DNA of 36,140 bases, taken from positions 1 to 36,140 of the forward strand of contig JAHFEZ010000006.1 in NCBI GenBank assembly GCA_023248265.1, written 5' to 3'. The translations under genes and the position numbers were made by a program. This DNA is from Deltaproteobacteria bacterium (GTDB lineage Bacteria > Bdellovibrionota > JACOXK01 > 2-02-FULL-40-11). Below, piece by piece: positions 8,371 to 16,034 of this stretch. The notes beneath the pieces are model-generated. The model searched no databases. It was not told the DNA's origin and worked only from the letters and a program-made list of their open reading frames with translations. Positions within the stretch are counted from its first letter, which is position 1. Every line of letters starts with the position of its first letter.

Positions 8371-8398
8371 AGTATACCAGAAATTATATTGATATCAA
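8371..8398 (-). promoter_or_regulatory. Strong sigma70-type promoter for flp
   Basis: On the minus strand, TTGATA (8393-8398) is separated by 16 nt from TATACT (8371-8376), which is preceded by TGg, giving an extended -10. The predicted start is near 8364, about 100 nt upstream of the flp ATG. The -35 lies inside a 10-bp palindrome, TTGATATCAA (8389-8398), which could serve as an operator. It lies just beyond the stop of the PP2C-like gene, so flp and downstream genes can be transcribed independently of tadC and the FHA genes. Confidence 0.6.
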
Positions 8399-8410
8399 TA
8401 GGTTATAAAA

Positions 8411-9157
8411 CTATGTGCTTAATATCAGGGCTGTGACATCAAAGTGAGGACTTTGATGGTGAGCGGCTTCCACGAGTGACTTAGTTAACTCATTGAAATT
8501 ATTTATATTTTTATTAATTTGAGCTGCAATTTGTTCATGTGAAAGAGAGTTGATAAGACCTGAAGAAGCCAGGAAAAAAAGATCTTCTTCCTTAAAGTTT
8601 TTTTCGCAGGGACTATTGATTTCTAAGGTTTCTTGTTTGCCCAAAAAATTGAGAGGAATATTATGTTGAGAATCCAAAGGGAGCCAATTTTTGTGTTGGG
8701 CGAGAGATTGGTCAACTGTAAGCTGGGTCAAATGGCCTTTACGGTAGAGGTAAGCCCTACAATTTCCAACACTTGCAATAACAATTTTTTGTGGCAAAAC
8801 CAATGCGACAATCACAGAACATCCCATCTCCCCCATTTTATTTTCATGAAGTGCGCGCTCGACAATCTTGCTATTGGTTTGAAGAAGAGCCATGTGCAGT
8901 AAATTTTCTTCAAGACTTAAGCCTTCTTTTTTTTCAAAAGGCCAGGTGGCTTCTGTGCCTAAAGATGTGGATTGAAGAAATCTTGGAATAAATTCACAGG
9001 CCATCTGGGCAGCCAAAGATCCCCTGCGTGCGCCCCCCATTCCATCTGCAACAACATAAATCTGCGCATCAGCATCGATCATAGTGGCATCTTCGTTGCA
9101 TGAAGCACCTGTTTTGGCGATACTCAAAGCACACCTTTGCAAAGAAAGATTATTCAT
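8411..9157 (-). CDS. PP2C-family phosphatase-like protein with altered metal-site residues
   Basis: 248 residues from the ATG at 9157, which overlaps the stop of the preceding FHA gene by 8 nt; the longer frame to 9253 lies within that gene. PP2C landmarks are visible: NEDA (21-24), VVADGMGG (35-42), GMGCSVIVAL and SVGNCRAYLYRKG (129-141). These give the fold and the first metal-site Asp residues (D23, D38). However, the motif normally SDGL reads SSGL (199 is Ser), and the motif normally DNxT reads FDVT (239-242). The phosphate-binding Arg before NED is also absent. PP2C enzymes remove phosphate from Ser/Thr. This copy may be weak, use one metal ion fewer, or act as a phospho-protein reader. 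It follows three FHA genes, so it probably serves the same phospho-Thr circuit. Confidence 0.85.
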   Translation of the reverse strand: MNNLSLQRCALSIAKTGASCNEDATMIDADAQIYVVADGMGGARRGSLAAQMACEFIPRFLQSTSLGTEATWPFEKKEGLSLEENLLHMALLQTNSKIVERALHENKMGEMGCSVIVALVLPQKIVIASVGNCRAYLYRKGHLTQLTVDQSLAQHKNWLPLDSQHNIPLNFLGKQETLEINSPCEKNFKEEDLFFLASSGLINSLSHEQIAAQINKNINNFNELTKSLVEAAHHQSPHFDVTALILST

Positions 9158-11072
9158 ATTTTTTGAGTTTGTTTTGAGCTTTTTGATGGTATTCGTCGCT
9201 AGCGGGAATTCGATCCACAATCCATTTAAATTTTTCTTTTGCAGAATCCACACGTCCTACGTTTTCGTCGATAATGGCTTCAGTATATTCTTTTTTGGCA
9301 AGGCCGTGTAGAGAAAAGAGAGTTTTTTCTAGCAAGGCTTTGGCTTCGATGTGGGTGGGATATTCTTTTAAAATTCCATCTAAAATTTCTTTGGCTTTTA
9401 AATATTCTTTGGACTCCATTAAAACTTTTGCTTGGGTGATCAGAGGCAGATATTTTTGTTCCATTTGTTCTTTTGTAAATGTAATGAATTGTTCTGCTTT
9501 GGCATAATATTGGGACTGAATTCCTTCCATGTGAAGTACCTTTCTCCAGGTGTCCAAAGCTTCTTGCATTTTTCCCTCTTGAGCAAGTTTGCTTCCTTGG
9601 GCCAGAAGTTTTTCAGCTTGTTTATTATGTGAAGGAGGTTTTTGGGAGGCCACCTTTGGTTTTTCCTCGGACGCAGGGGATTTTCCCGAAAGTTTTTCTT
9701 GGACAATTTCTCGTCTTTTTTGAGCCTCTTCCAAGTCAGGTTGGAGCTCTAAAATTTTATCGTATTCTTCAAGTGCTTTTTCCCACTGTTGGCGATTAAA
9801 ATAATCTAGGGCTACAGATAAGTGATACTGAATATCTTCTTCTAGCTTTTTTTCTTCTCGTTGGGCTTCTCGTTTTTGAGCTTCTAAAGATTGATCTTCA
9901 AATGTTTGTCGGATAATCACATTTAAATCCAGGGCAGGCTTATAATGGGGAGCAATGCGCAAAGCTTCTTGAGCCACCACTTGGGCCTTTTCGTATTGTC
10001 TGTTTTTATAATAGTCCTTGGCTTCTTGCATTTTAGCCAAGACATACTCTCGATCCACTTGAGTGAGAGAAGCAAGCTCATCGGGTGTTTCTTCAAGGCG
10101 ACTCTTTGATATACTCTCGGTTTTGGATTCTTGAGCTTGGGCAAGGGTGCGTTCTTGAGGAGCTTTTGGTTTTTGTTTTTGTTCTATGAGTAAAAATAAG
10201 CCCACAAGAAGAATCAAACTACCTAATGCAAAAAACAGTTTTCTTTGTTTCATCCTATAGGAGGGAGCTTTGGGCTCCCATGGCGGAGGTAACATTCCAG
10301 ATTGTGTAGCATCTGGACTCAACACAGAAACAGGGACCAGTTCAAACGCTTCATCGACGAGAGCAAATTGAAGGATACAATCCCCTAATTGGATTTGATC
10401 GCTGCTTGAAAGAGGCATTTCTGTTTCAATTTTTTGATGGTTTAGAGAAGTTCCATTCGTACTTCCTGAATCTTTGAGATAGTAGGTGTTATTCTTTACG
10501 TAAATATGTGCATGGTCACGAGAAACTTTAGAATCGTCCAAAGGAATGTCACACTCGGCATCTCGACCCAAAATGATATCCCCCCCTAAAAGATCATACT
10601 GGAGATGAGGGCTTACACCCTGAAGGATGATTAATTTGGCCTTGATCGGTCTTGTGGTGATTTTTGTTTCTTCAGCAGGCTTTTTTTCTTCAATGACTTG
10701 CTGGAATGCTTCTTCTGGGGGTTCTTCGCTCATGATAAAAGGGAAAGGTTCGGAAGGCAATGCTTCCTCAGAGTCTTCTGTAGAAAGGGTAAAGGAATAG
10801 GGTGGAATTTCAAAGGAAATAGGGCCCAGGGCTAAGGAGATCTCTTGGCGTTCAATATTTTTTCCATCAAAAATAAGTTTTCCTGTTGGCGAAAGTCTGG
10901 TGAGGAAGAGCTTTCCTTCTTTCCACTCGATCTTGGCATGGGTTCTAGAAATATGAGGGTCTGCAATCATCAAAGAATTTTGAGAGTCTCGTCCAATGGT
11001 AAAAAGGTCTTTTTCAAGGGTGTGCGTTCCTAAAACTTCTTTTTGTTTTTTATAAGTAAGTTTTGTTTTCAT
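9150..11072 (-). CDS. Double-FHA, single-pass membrane protein with TPR-like periplasmic part
   Basis: 640 residues. FHA-a (~10-95) has IGRDSQNSL and ISRTHAKI, but TGK replaces the usual NGT. FHA-b (~146-240) is canonical, with LGRDAECDI, VSRDHAHI and STNGT. A membrane helix lies at ~279-298. A long helical part follows, with charged heptad-like stretches and TPR-like repeats (for example YYKNRQYEKAQVVAQEALRIAPHYKPAL and YFNRQQWEKALEEYDKILELQPD patterns). FHA domains bind phosphothreonine peptides on the cytoplasmic side. The TPR part may scaffold pilus components as TadD does. Its ATG directly follows the stop of the previous FHA gene (TAAATG), so the pair is probably translationally coupled. 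Confidence 0.85.
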   Translation of the reverse strand: MKTKLTYKKQKEVLGTHTLEKDLFTIGRDSQNSLMIADPHISRTHAKIEWKEGKLFLTRLSPTGKLIFDGKNIERQEISLALGPISFEIPPYSFTLSTEDSEEALPSEPFPFIMSEEPPEEAFQQVIEEKKPAEETKITTRPIKAKLIILQGVSPHLQYDLLGGDIILGRDAECDIPLDDSKVSRDHAHIYVKNNTYYLKDSGSTNGTSLNHQKIETEMPLSSSDQIQLGDCILQFALVDEAFELVPVSVLSPDATQSGMLPPPWEPKAPSYRMKQRKLFFALGSLILLVGLFLLIEQKQKPKAPQERTLAQAQESKTESISKSRLEETPDELASLTQVDREYVLAKMQEAKDYYKNRQYEKAQVVAQEALRIAPHYKPALDLNVIIRQTFEDQSLEAQKREAQREEKKLEEDIQYHLSVALDYFNRQQWEKALEEYDKILELQPDLEEAQKRREIVQEKLSGKSPASEEKPKVASQKPPSHNKQAEKLLAQGSKLAQEGKMQEALDTWRKVLHMEGIQSQYYAKAEQFITFTKEQMEQKYLPLITQAKVLMESKEYLKAKEILDGILKEYPTHIEAKALLEKTLFSLHGLAKKEYTEAIIDENVGRVDSAKEKFKWIVDRIPASDEYHQKAQNKLKKYE

Positions 11073-12038
11073 TTAAAATCCATGCCCCACAGAAATCAAA
11101 GCCTGTGCTTCTGAAATTTTTTGTTCACTCTCGCAATATTTTTCAAAATCCGGATTATCAATGCTATAGTTTCTTTCTGCTCGAACTGCACAAAAACCCT
11201 CTGGAGGTTTTCGGTATTTTAAAAGAGTCATCACTTGTATAAAATGATGAATGGCCAGCTGGTATTGAGCGCTATTAAAATAATTAATACCCGCTTTATA
11301 AGAAGCATTTACATCTTCGGTAATAGAGTCTTCTGTTTTTTTCAAATAAAGTTTTGCCAAGCGATGTTCAGGATAGAGTTCTAAGGATGTTTTAAAATCA
11401 TCAATGGCTCTTAAATAATTTTTAGATAAAAGCTCTCGATATCCTGAAAGATAAAAGTGATTGGCCTTTTCCCAGTTGATGGAATAGGCTTCTTTTGAAA
11501 CTTCTGGCAATTCCTTGGCTGTAGAAGGGCCTGGTGAAGACGTTGTCTTTTGAGCAGATGAAGCAGGCGGGCGAGAGGGCTGCATCATGACCCAAATGAG
11601 AAGCGCCACCAATAAAAGCCCTATTCCATACAGAAAAGGTCTAAGAGAAAAAGGGCTTCGAATTTGAGTGGACTGAGGGGTAATAATTTCTTGTTGAGGC
11701 ATGCCTCCCCCTCCGGTGTGGGTAAATTGAAAGGTGTGAGATCCAATTTGGATAACATCTCCATTTTGCAATTGCTGATTTAAGATCCTTCGTCGATTTA
11801 CCAAAGTTCCATTCGGTGTGTTGAGATCTGAAATAAAATACAGGCCATTTTCATAGCTAATTTGAACATGATGGCGAGAGGCACGGTTGTCATCTAACAC
11901 AATATCATTATCTGAGGCACGCCCGACATGAAGGGTTTCATGGCCCAAGGTATAGTGATTGCCTTTGTTATTTCCAGAAAGAATTTCTAAAGTGGGTGCG
12001 GTTTGTGTGAGCTCTTTTTTTTCTGCAGCATCAGCCAT
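11073..12038 (-). CDS. FHA-TM-TPR membrane protein
   Basis: 321 residues. An N-terminal FHA domain (~16-106) has VGRASDNDIVLDD, ASRHHVQI and TPNGTLVN, all key contacts intact. A proline/glycine linker precedes a membrane helix (~135-152), and a helical TPR-like domain (~185-300) follows. The arrangement matches the neighbour downstream, suggesting an old duplication. It begins 3 nt after the stop of the FHA-PAS gene and abuts the next FHA gene. Inferred role: cytoplasmic phospho-Thr reader that connects to a periplasmic scaffold of the pilus machine. Confidence 0.85.
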   Translation of the reverse strand: MADAAEKKELTQTAPTLEILSGNNKGNHYTLGHETLHVGRASDNDIVLDDNRASRHHVQISYENGLYFISDLNTPNGTLVNRRRILNQQLQNGDVIQIGSHTFQFTHTGGGGMPQQEIITPQSTQIRSPFSLRPFLYGIGLLLVALLIWVMMQPSRPPASSAQKTTSSPGPSTAKELPEVSKEAYSINWEKANHFYLSGYRELLSKNYLRAIDDFKTSLELYPEHRLAKLYLKKTEDSITEDVNASYKAGINYFNSAQYQLAIHHFIQVMTLLKYRKPPEGFCAVRAERNYSIDNPDFEKYCESEQKISEAQALISVGHGF

Positions 12039-12041
12039 GGT

Positions 12042-13574
12042 TTAATCCATCCTCTTTAGGTTAATGATATAAAAATCCACTTGGTTTGTGGGATTTTTAG
12101 TTGCAGAAACAGCCAATTGATAGCGATGAGCGTGAACATCTAGACTTTCTTGAGTTTCAATTCCAAAAGCAGCTTGATTGAGACCATGTGAAATATTTTT
12201 AGCCAGCTCTTCATTTTTAAGAATTTCTAAAATATTTTGATTCAAGACTTCTTGAATTCTTAAATCTGAAATTTTTTCAAAAGAAGGATTCATGTGAGTG
12301 ATCTGATAAGAAGGATTTAAGATCACAACTCCATCGGGCAGAACTTGGAGTAAATTTTTTAATATTTCATCTGTATTTTCAGTAAACTTTTCTTCAGAAA
12401 CTCTTCCTTCTTCAGGGAGCTTTGAAATCAGATCGCGCGTTTTTTTAAAAACTTTATTAATGGTGTGGACAATTTGGTTAATTTCTTCAAACTTGGTTTT
12501 CAGTTCTAAGTGACGGTATCCTTTCTGGCTGGCGGTATCAATTTCGCTATAGATTTTTTTGAATGCAATGGATGTTACGTAATGAAACAGGAAATAAAAA
12601 CCCACGCCTGTAAGAAGAGAAATCAGAAAAAACTTTAAGAGAAGCTGGGAATATTCCTGAGGAGAAATTCCAATCCCCTCCACGTTAAAAACAACCTGAA
12701 CCACCGCTCCTACAACGTCTCGATCTTCGACAGAGGAATAAAGATATAGGGGGTAGGAGATTAAAACTTCTCGATCATTAATTTTTTCAAAGGAAAGTTT
12801 TTTGACTTCGGAGCCTCTTAAGAAAACCTCTCGATTATCCAGGGCTTGATCTAAGCGTTCTGCAGGCGCTAAAATTCTTTTTGTTTTTGGGTCGATGATA
12901 TTCACCAGCAAAATACGCTCTTCTTGTTGGGCCAGTGCGGTTGTTAAATTAAAATTATCTGCCATGAGTAAGTTTTCTTTGAGACTTAAGTGTTTTTGAT
13001 TTTCTGTTCCAATGCGCTTAGCAATAAATTCTCCGCGTTTAATAGCTTCTGTTTGAAGCTTTACTTGGGCATGATTCAGCAAAGAAGGAATGGTGACAAA
13101 AAAGTTGGCCAGGATAAGAGCTGAAAATAAAATCAGCGTGACATATTTCCACTCTAAATGTTGTACGATCATTTGAATGGTGGGTTCAAAGGCCTCTTTG
13201 AGGGCTTGAATTTTTCCATTGAGAAAAGATTTGGATGCCAATGGTGGTGGAGCAGGTTGAAGGGGAGGGGTGGATGCTATTTTTCTTTCTTTTGCAATAG
13301 AGAGCTCCAAGACAACCTCTTGAAAAGAAATGCGGTCTCCCGGCCGAAGATCTTTTTTTCGAATCTTCATCCCATTGACAAAAGTTCCGTTTTTGCTTTC
13401 CAGATCTTCAATCGTGACTTTCCCAGAGACAAGGGTCAAAAGCGCTTGTTTTTTGGAGACCACAGTGGAATTGAGTTGGATATCACACTCGGGGATTCTG
13501 CCGATCAAAGTATTTCCTTCACGAAGAATAAATTCTTTAGGCTCTAGCCCTTGTAAAATGACAAGTTTATACAT
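12042..13574 (-). CDS. FHA-sensor-PAS transmembrane protein
   Basis: 510 residues from the ATG at 13574 (GAGG 9 nt upstream; the longer frame starts with TTG). An N-terminal FHA domain (~1-95) has IGRIPECDI and SKNGTFVNG, but its central motif reads VSKKQA instead of the usual SRxHA. A proline-rich linker leads to TM1 (~146-164), an extracytoplasmic sensor-like region of ~145 residues, TM2 (~312-334), a helical HAMP-like connector, and a C-terminal PAS domain (~403-510; LPDGVVILNPSYQITHMNP). There is no kinase, cyclase or phosphatase domain. It resembles a receptor whose output is binding rather than catalysis. It overlaps the DUF192 gene by 8 nt. Confidence 0.82.
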   Translation of the reverse strand: MYKLVILQGLEPKEFILREGNTLIGRIPECDIQLNSTVVSKKQALLTLVSGKVTIEDLESKNGTFVNGMKIRKKDLRPGDRISFQEVVLELSIAKERKIASTPPLQPAPPPLASKSFLNGKIQALKEAFEPTIQMIVQHLEWKYVTLILFSALILANFFVTIPSLLNHAQVKLQTEAIKRGEFIAKRIGTENQKHLSLKENLLMADNFNLTTALAQQEERILLVNIIDPKTKRILAPAERLDQALDNREVFLRGSEVKKLSFEKINDREVLISYPLYLYSSVEDRDVVGAVVQVVFNVEGIGISPQEYSQLLLKFFLISLLTGVGFYFLFHYVTSIAFKKIYSEIDTASQKGYRHLELKTKFEEINQIVHTINKVFKKTRDLISKLPEEGRVSEEKFTENTDEILKNLLQVLPDGVVILNPSYQITHMNPSFEKISDLRIQEVLNQNILEILKNEELAKNISHGLNQAAFGIETQESLDVHAHRYQLAVSATKNPTNQVDFYIINLKRMD

Positions 13575-13917
13575 CGTTATCTTCCTCAAATTTTAAAATA
13601 TCTCCCACGTGAATGTTCCACTGTTTGATGGTTCCAGCCGGAAGCTCAATAACTTCCTTGGCTCTAAGATGAAGGACTGTCAGTCGATTGGGTTTTAAAT
13701 CAGAGTAAAGGTGCAGGACTTTTCCTTTGGAACTCATAAAAATGGCATCAATGGGAAAACGCATAAAAAAAGTATGAATAGAATTACAAGGACTTAAAAC
13801 CAGTGCTTCATTGGGGGAAAGAGCTTCTTTTCCAAGAAGTCCTTTGAGTCTTGCAAGCCATGTTTTGGCTCGCGTAGCTTTTTGAGTCAGCAGCATATTA
13901 TTTTTTATAATTTTCAT
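13567..13917 (-). CDS. DUF192 family protein
   Basis: 116 residues from the ATG at 13917, preceded by GGAG at 9 nt; alternative in-frame starts at 13932 and 14058 run back toward or into tadC. The DUF192 signature is clear: LARLKGLLGKEAL, then CNSIHTFFMRFPIDAIF, then ELPAGTIKQWNIHVGD. No signal peptide is seen with this start, whereas many family members are exported. The molecular function of DUF192 is unknown. It is often seen beside Tad genes. Here it lies between tadC (30 nt upstream) and the FHA-PAS gene (8-nt overlap). Confidence 0.88.
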   Translation of the reverse strand: MKIIKNNMLLTQKATRAKTWLARLKGLLGKEALSPNEALVLSPCNSIHTFFMRFPIDAIFMSSKGKVLHLYSDLKPNRLTVLHLRAKEVIELPAGTIKQWNIHVGDILKFEEDNDV

Positions 13918-13946
13918 CGATAGGGGCTCCATAAATTTTCTTGATG

Positions 13947-14864
13947 TCAAAAAAACTCTCCTGTTTCTCCTCCTCCAAAGCCTCCGGAAAAAAGCTGAAT
14001 AATGAGTCGGACAATCAAGGGGCCTAAAACCACAATAAACACCGCAGGCACAATGCAAAAGATCAAAGGAATAAGAATTTTTTGGGCGGCTTTGGCGCCT
14101 TCTTTTTCAGCTCGAATAAAGCGTTCACTTCGGATTTGATCAGATTGGGCTTTTAAAACTTGGCTAATGCTGGCTCCCATTTGATCTGCAGTTACCAAGA
14201 CAGCTACAATTGAAGAAATTTCTGGCATGTTAATCCGAGCCGCCATGTTTCGTAAGGCATCCGCACGGGTGGTCCCTAGTTTTAGTTCTTGAAGGACGGT
14301 TTTGAGTTCATCAATTAAAGGGCTTTGGTTTGCTTTTTCTACCACGCGTTGAATGGCCCCCATAAAATCTAGTCCTGCTTCCGTGCATAGACTTAAAAGA
14401 TCAATCACAAAGGGAATGGCATTTCGGATTTTAATCTGGCGATCTTTGATTAGACTGGTAAGCCAAAGTTCGGGGAAAAAGTAGCCCAAGGAGCCAAAAA
14501 TAAAAATTAAAATAAGCGGATTTATAAGATTCAATGCAAAATTATACACAATAGCCATCAAGGGTAGAGAGATGGCAAGAAAGAGCTTGAAACAAAAGAA
14601 TTCATCTGGAGTCAACTCTTCGATCATCCCTGCAGATTGGATCTTTCTCTTTTTTTCTTTTCTAAAATTTTCAATAGGGAGGTTTTGTACAGAGGGCAAA
14701 AGATATGTACGAAGAATGGGCATCGAAAGGCGCAAGATCAAAGACTGGGAAACGGCCGTCGAAACGACCCCTTTTTGCCCCCCAGGGCCTTGCCCCACTT
14801 TAAAAAATTGGTAGGCCAGAACATAAACGCTGATTCCTACCAGTATATAGGCTATCCACACCAT
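13947..14864 (-). CDS. tadC: TadC-like inner-membrane platform protein (T2SSF domain)
   Basis: 305 residues, usual length. An N-terminal helix, two central hydrophobic segments (~100-150) and two C-terminal helices flank a T2SSF domain. That domain has LCTEAGLDFMGAI, then a MGASISQVLKAQSDQIR segment. The end shows the TadC-type IPLIFCIVPAVFIVVLGP. GGAG lies 9 nt upstream of the ATG. It is the first gene of the pilus cluster, divergent from meaB, with a 12-bp palindrome just upstream. Its partner tadB is at the far end of the locus, which is unusual. The protein ends in a Gly/Phe-rich tail. Confidence 0.9.
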   Translation of the reverse strand: MVWIAYILVGISVYVLAYQFFKVGQGPGGQKGVVSTAVSQSLILRLSMPILRTYLLPSVQNLPIENFRKEKKRKIQSAGMIEELTPDEFFCFKLFLAISLPLMAIVYNFALNLINPLILIFIFGSLGYFFPELWLTSLIKDRQIKIRNAIPFVIDLLSLCTEAGLDFMGAIQRVVEKANQSPLIDELKTVLQELKLGTTRADALRNMAARINMPEISSIVAVLVTADQMGASISQVLKAQSDQIRSERFIRAEKEGAKAAQKILIPLIFCIVPAVFIVVLGPLIVRLIIQLFSGGFGGGETGEFF

Positions 14865-14885
14865 ACTTCTTTTCTCCAGTCTTCT

Positions 14886-14897
14886 TATCGGCCGATA
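14886..14897. promoter_or_regulatory. 12-bp perfect palindrome between tadC and meaB
   Basis: TATCGGCCGATA is a perfect inverted repeat located 22 nt upstream of the tadC start in the 81-bp divergent gap. It is GC-rich within AT-rich surroundings. Position and symmetry fit an operator for a dimeric regulator of tadC, meaB or both. I see no convincing -35/-10 pair for either gene to anchor it. No second copy was noticed elsewhere in the window. Confidence 0.4.
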
Positions 14898-14945
14898 TGT
14901 AATAAAAATTGAGCAAAATCATTTGTTTGTGTTAAGCAAGGAAGG

Positions 14946-15896
14946 ATGAATTTAGCGGCTCAAATGTTAGGGGGGGATGTGAAAGCGCTGACACGGTTGA
15001 TTACTCTGATTGAAAATCAATCCCCCGAGGTGATGAAGCTAATGCCCCAAATCTATCATAAGATCTATCAAAAGGGAGGCAAGGCTTTTGTTCTAGGGAT
15101 TACAGGGCCTCCTGGGGCAGGGAAAAGTACCCTGGTGGACCAACTTGTGAAGTTCATCCGAAAAAAAGAAAATAAAACAGTAGCCGTGTTGGCCATTGAT
15201 CCCTCCAGCCCCTTTAGTGGAGGAGCTGTATTGGGAGATCGCATTCGTATGCAATCGCACGCTCAAGATTCTTCTGTTTTTATTCGAAGTTTAGGGGCTC
15301 GAGGTTCTTATGGAGGACTTTCTCGAGCGACCAAAGAAATTGTGCGTCTCTTTGATGCTTTTGGTTTTGATTTCATTCTGGTTGAAACCGTCGGTGTGGG
15401 GCAAAGTGAGCTTAGCATTATGGAAATTTCTGATACGACGGTTGTTGTCTTGGTTCCAGAATCTGGCGATACTGTTCAGACAATGAAAGCAGGGCTTTTA
15501 GAAATTGCCAACATTTTTGTGGTGAATAAATCAGACCGCCCCAATGCGTCCCAAATGAAACATCAACTTATAGAAATGGTGGGGCTTGAACATTTGCAGA
15601 AAGAAAAATGGAAGACGCCTGTTTTACAGACTCAAGCTGTCAAAGGGATAGGTATTGAAGAACTATGGGGGCAGATTTTAGAACATTCTCAATTTTTAAA
15701 GAAAAACGATGAAGCCTCAGAGCATAAAAAAAGACAAGAACGTAGAGGAGAGTTTTTAGAAATCTTAACTCTTGCCTATCAAAAGGATTTTTTGGTGCGT
15801 GCTCAAAAAGAAGCTTTTTTGAAGAATCTCTTAACTCAGGTTGAAAAGGGGCTTAAAGATCCCTATACAGCGGCCTTCCAGATTATAAAAAAATAA
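14946..15896 (+). CDS. meaB: MeaB/ArgK-type P-loop GTPase, methylmalonyl-CoA mutase chaperone
   Basis: 316 residues. G-protein motifs are present: Walker A GPPGAGKST (~55-63), the DPSSPFSGGAVLGDRIRM segment typical of MeaB, the switch region VETVGVGQSE, and NKSD for guanine recognition. MeaB protects and reloads the adenosylcobalamin-dependent methylmalonyl-CoA mutase. The mutase subunits are not in the window. AAGGAAGG lies directly before the ATG with short spacing (about 3 nt from AAGGA). The gene is divergent from tadC and has no partner downstream, so it appears to be monocistronic. Confidence 0.95.
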   Translation: MNLAAQMLGGDVKALTRLITLIENQSPEVMKLMPQIYHKIYQKGGKAFVLGITGPPGAGKSTLVDQLVKFIRKKENKTVAVLAIDPSSPFSGGAVLGDRIRMQSHAQDSSVFIRSLGARGSYGGLSRATKEIVRLFDAFGFDFILVETVGVGQSELSIMEISDTTVVVLVPESGDTVQTMKAGLLEIANIFVVNKSDRPNASQMKHQLIEMVGLEHLQKEKWKTPVLQTQAVKGIGIEELWGQILEHSQFLKKNDEASEHKKRQERRGEFLEILTLAYQKDFLVRAQKEAFLKNLLTQVEKGLKDPYTAAFQIIKK

Positions 15897-15934
15897 ATAA
15901 TTTCAAATAGTTGTCATATTTTTGATTATTTTTC

Positions 15935-15964
15935 TTGCGCGCTTTTTCACTTGTTTGCTACACT
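15935..15964 (+). promoter_or_regulatory. Possible promoter for the subtilase gene
   Basis: TTGCGC (15935-15940) and TACACT (15959-15964) are spaced 18 nt apart, about 70 nt upstream of the start at 16035. The match to sigma70 consensus is moderate. The remaining sequence between meaB and this gene is AT-rich with no clear terminator. Confidence 0.3.
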
Positions 15965-16034
15965 TAGATTTAGCGATTTAGCATTCACGCCTTATAGACC
16001 GACAATCCGAAGTTTAAAGAAATAGGAGGCTCTC

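Noticed and set aside
9158-9253. 32-residue N-terminal extension of the PP2C-like protein
   Set aside because: It lies wholly inside the preceding FHA gene and shows no PP2C similarity; the ATG at 9157 fits an overlapping stop-start.
13918-14058. Long start for the DUF192 gene
   Set aside because: The extra residues are Arg/Cys-rich shadow translation of the tadC 3' end and its flank; GGAG precedes 13917.
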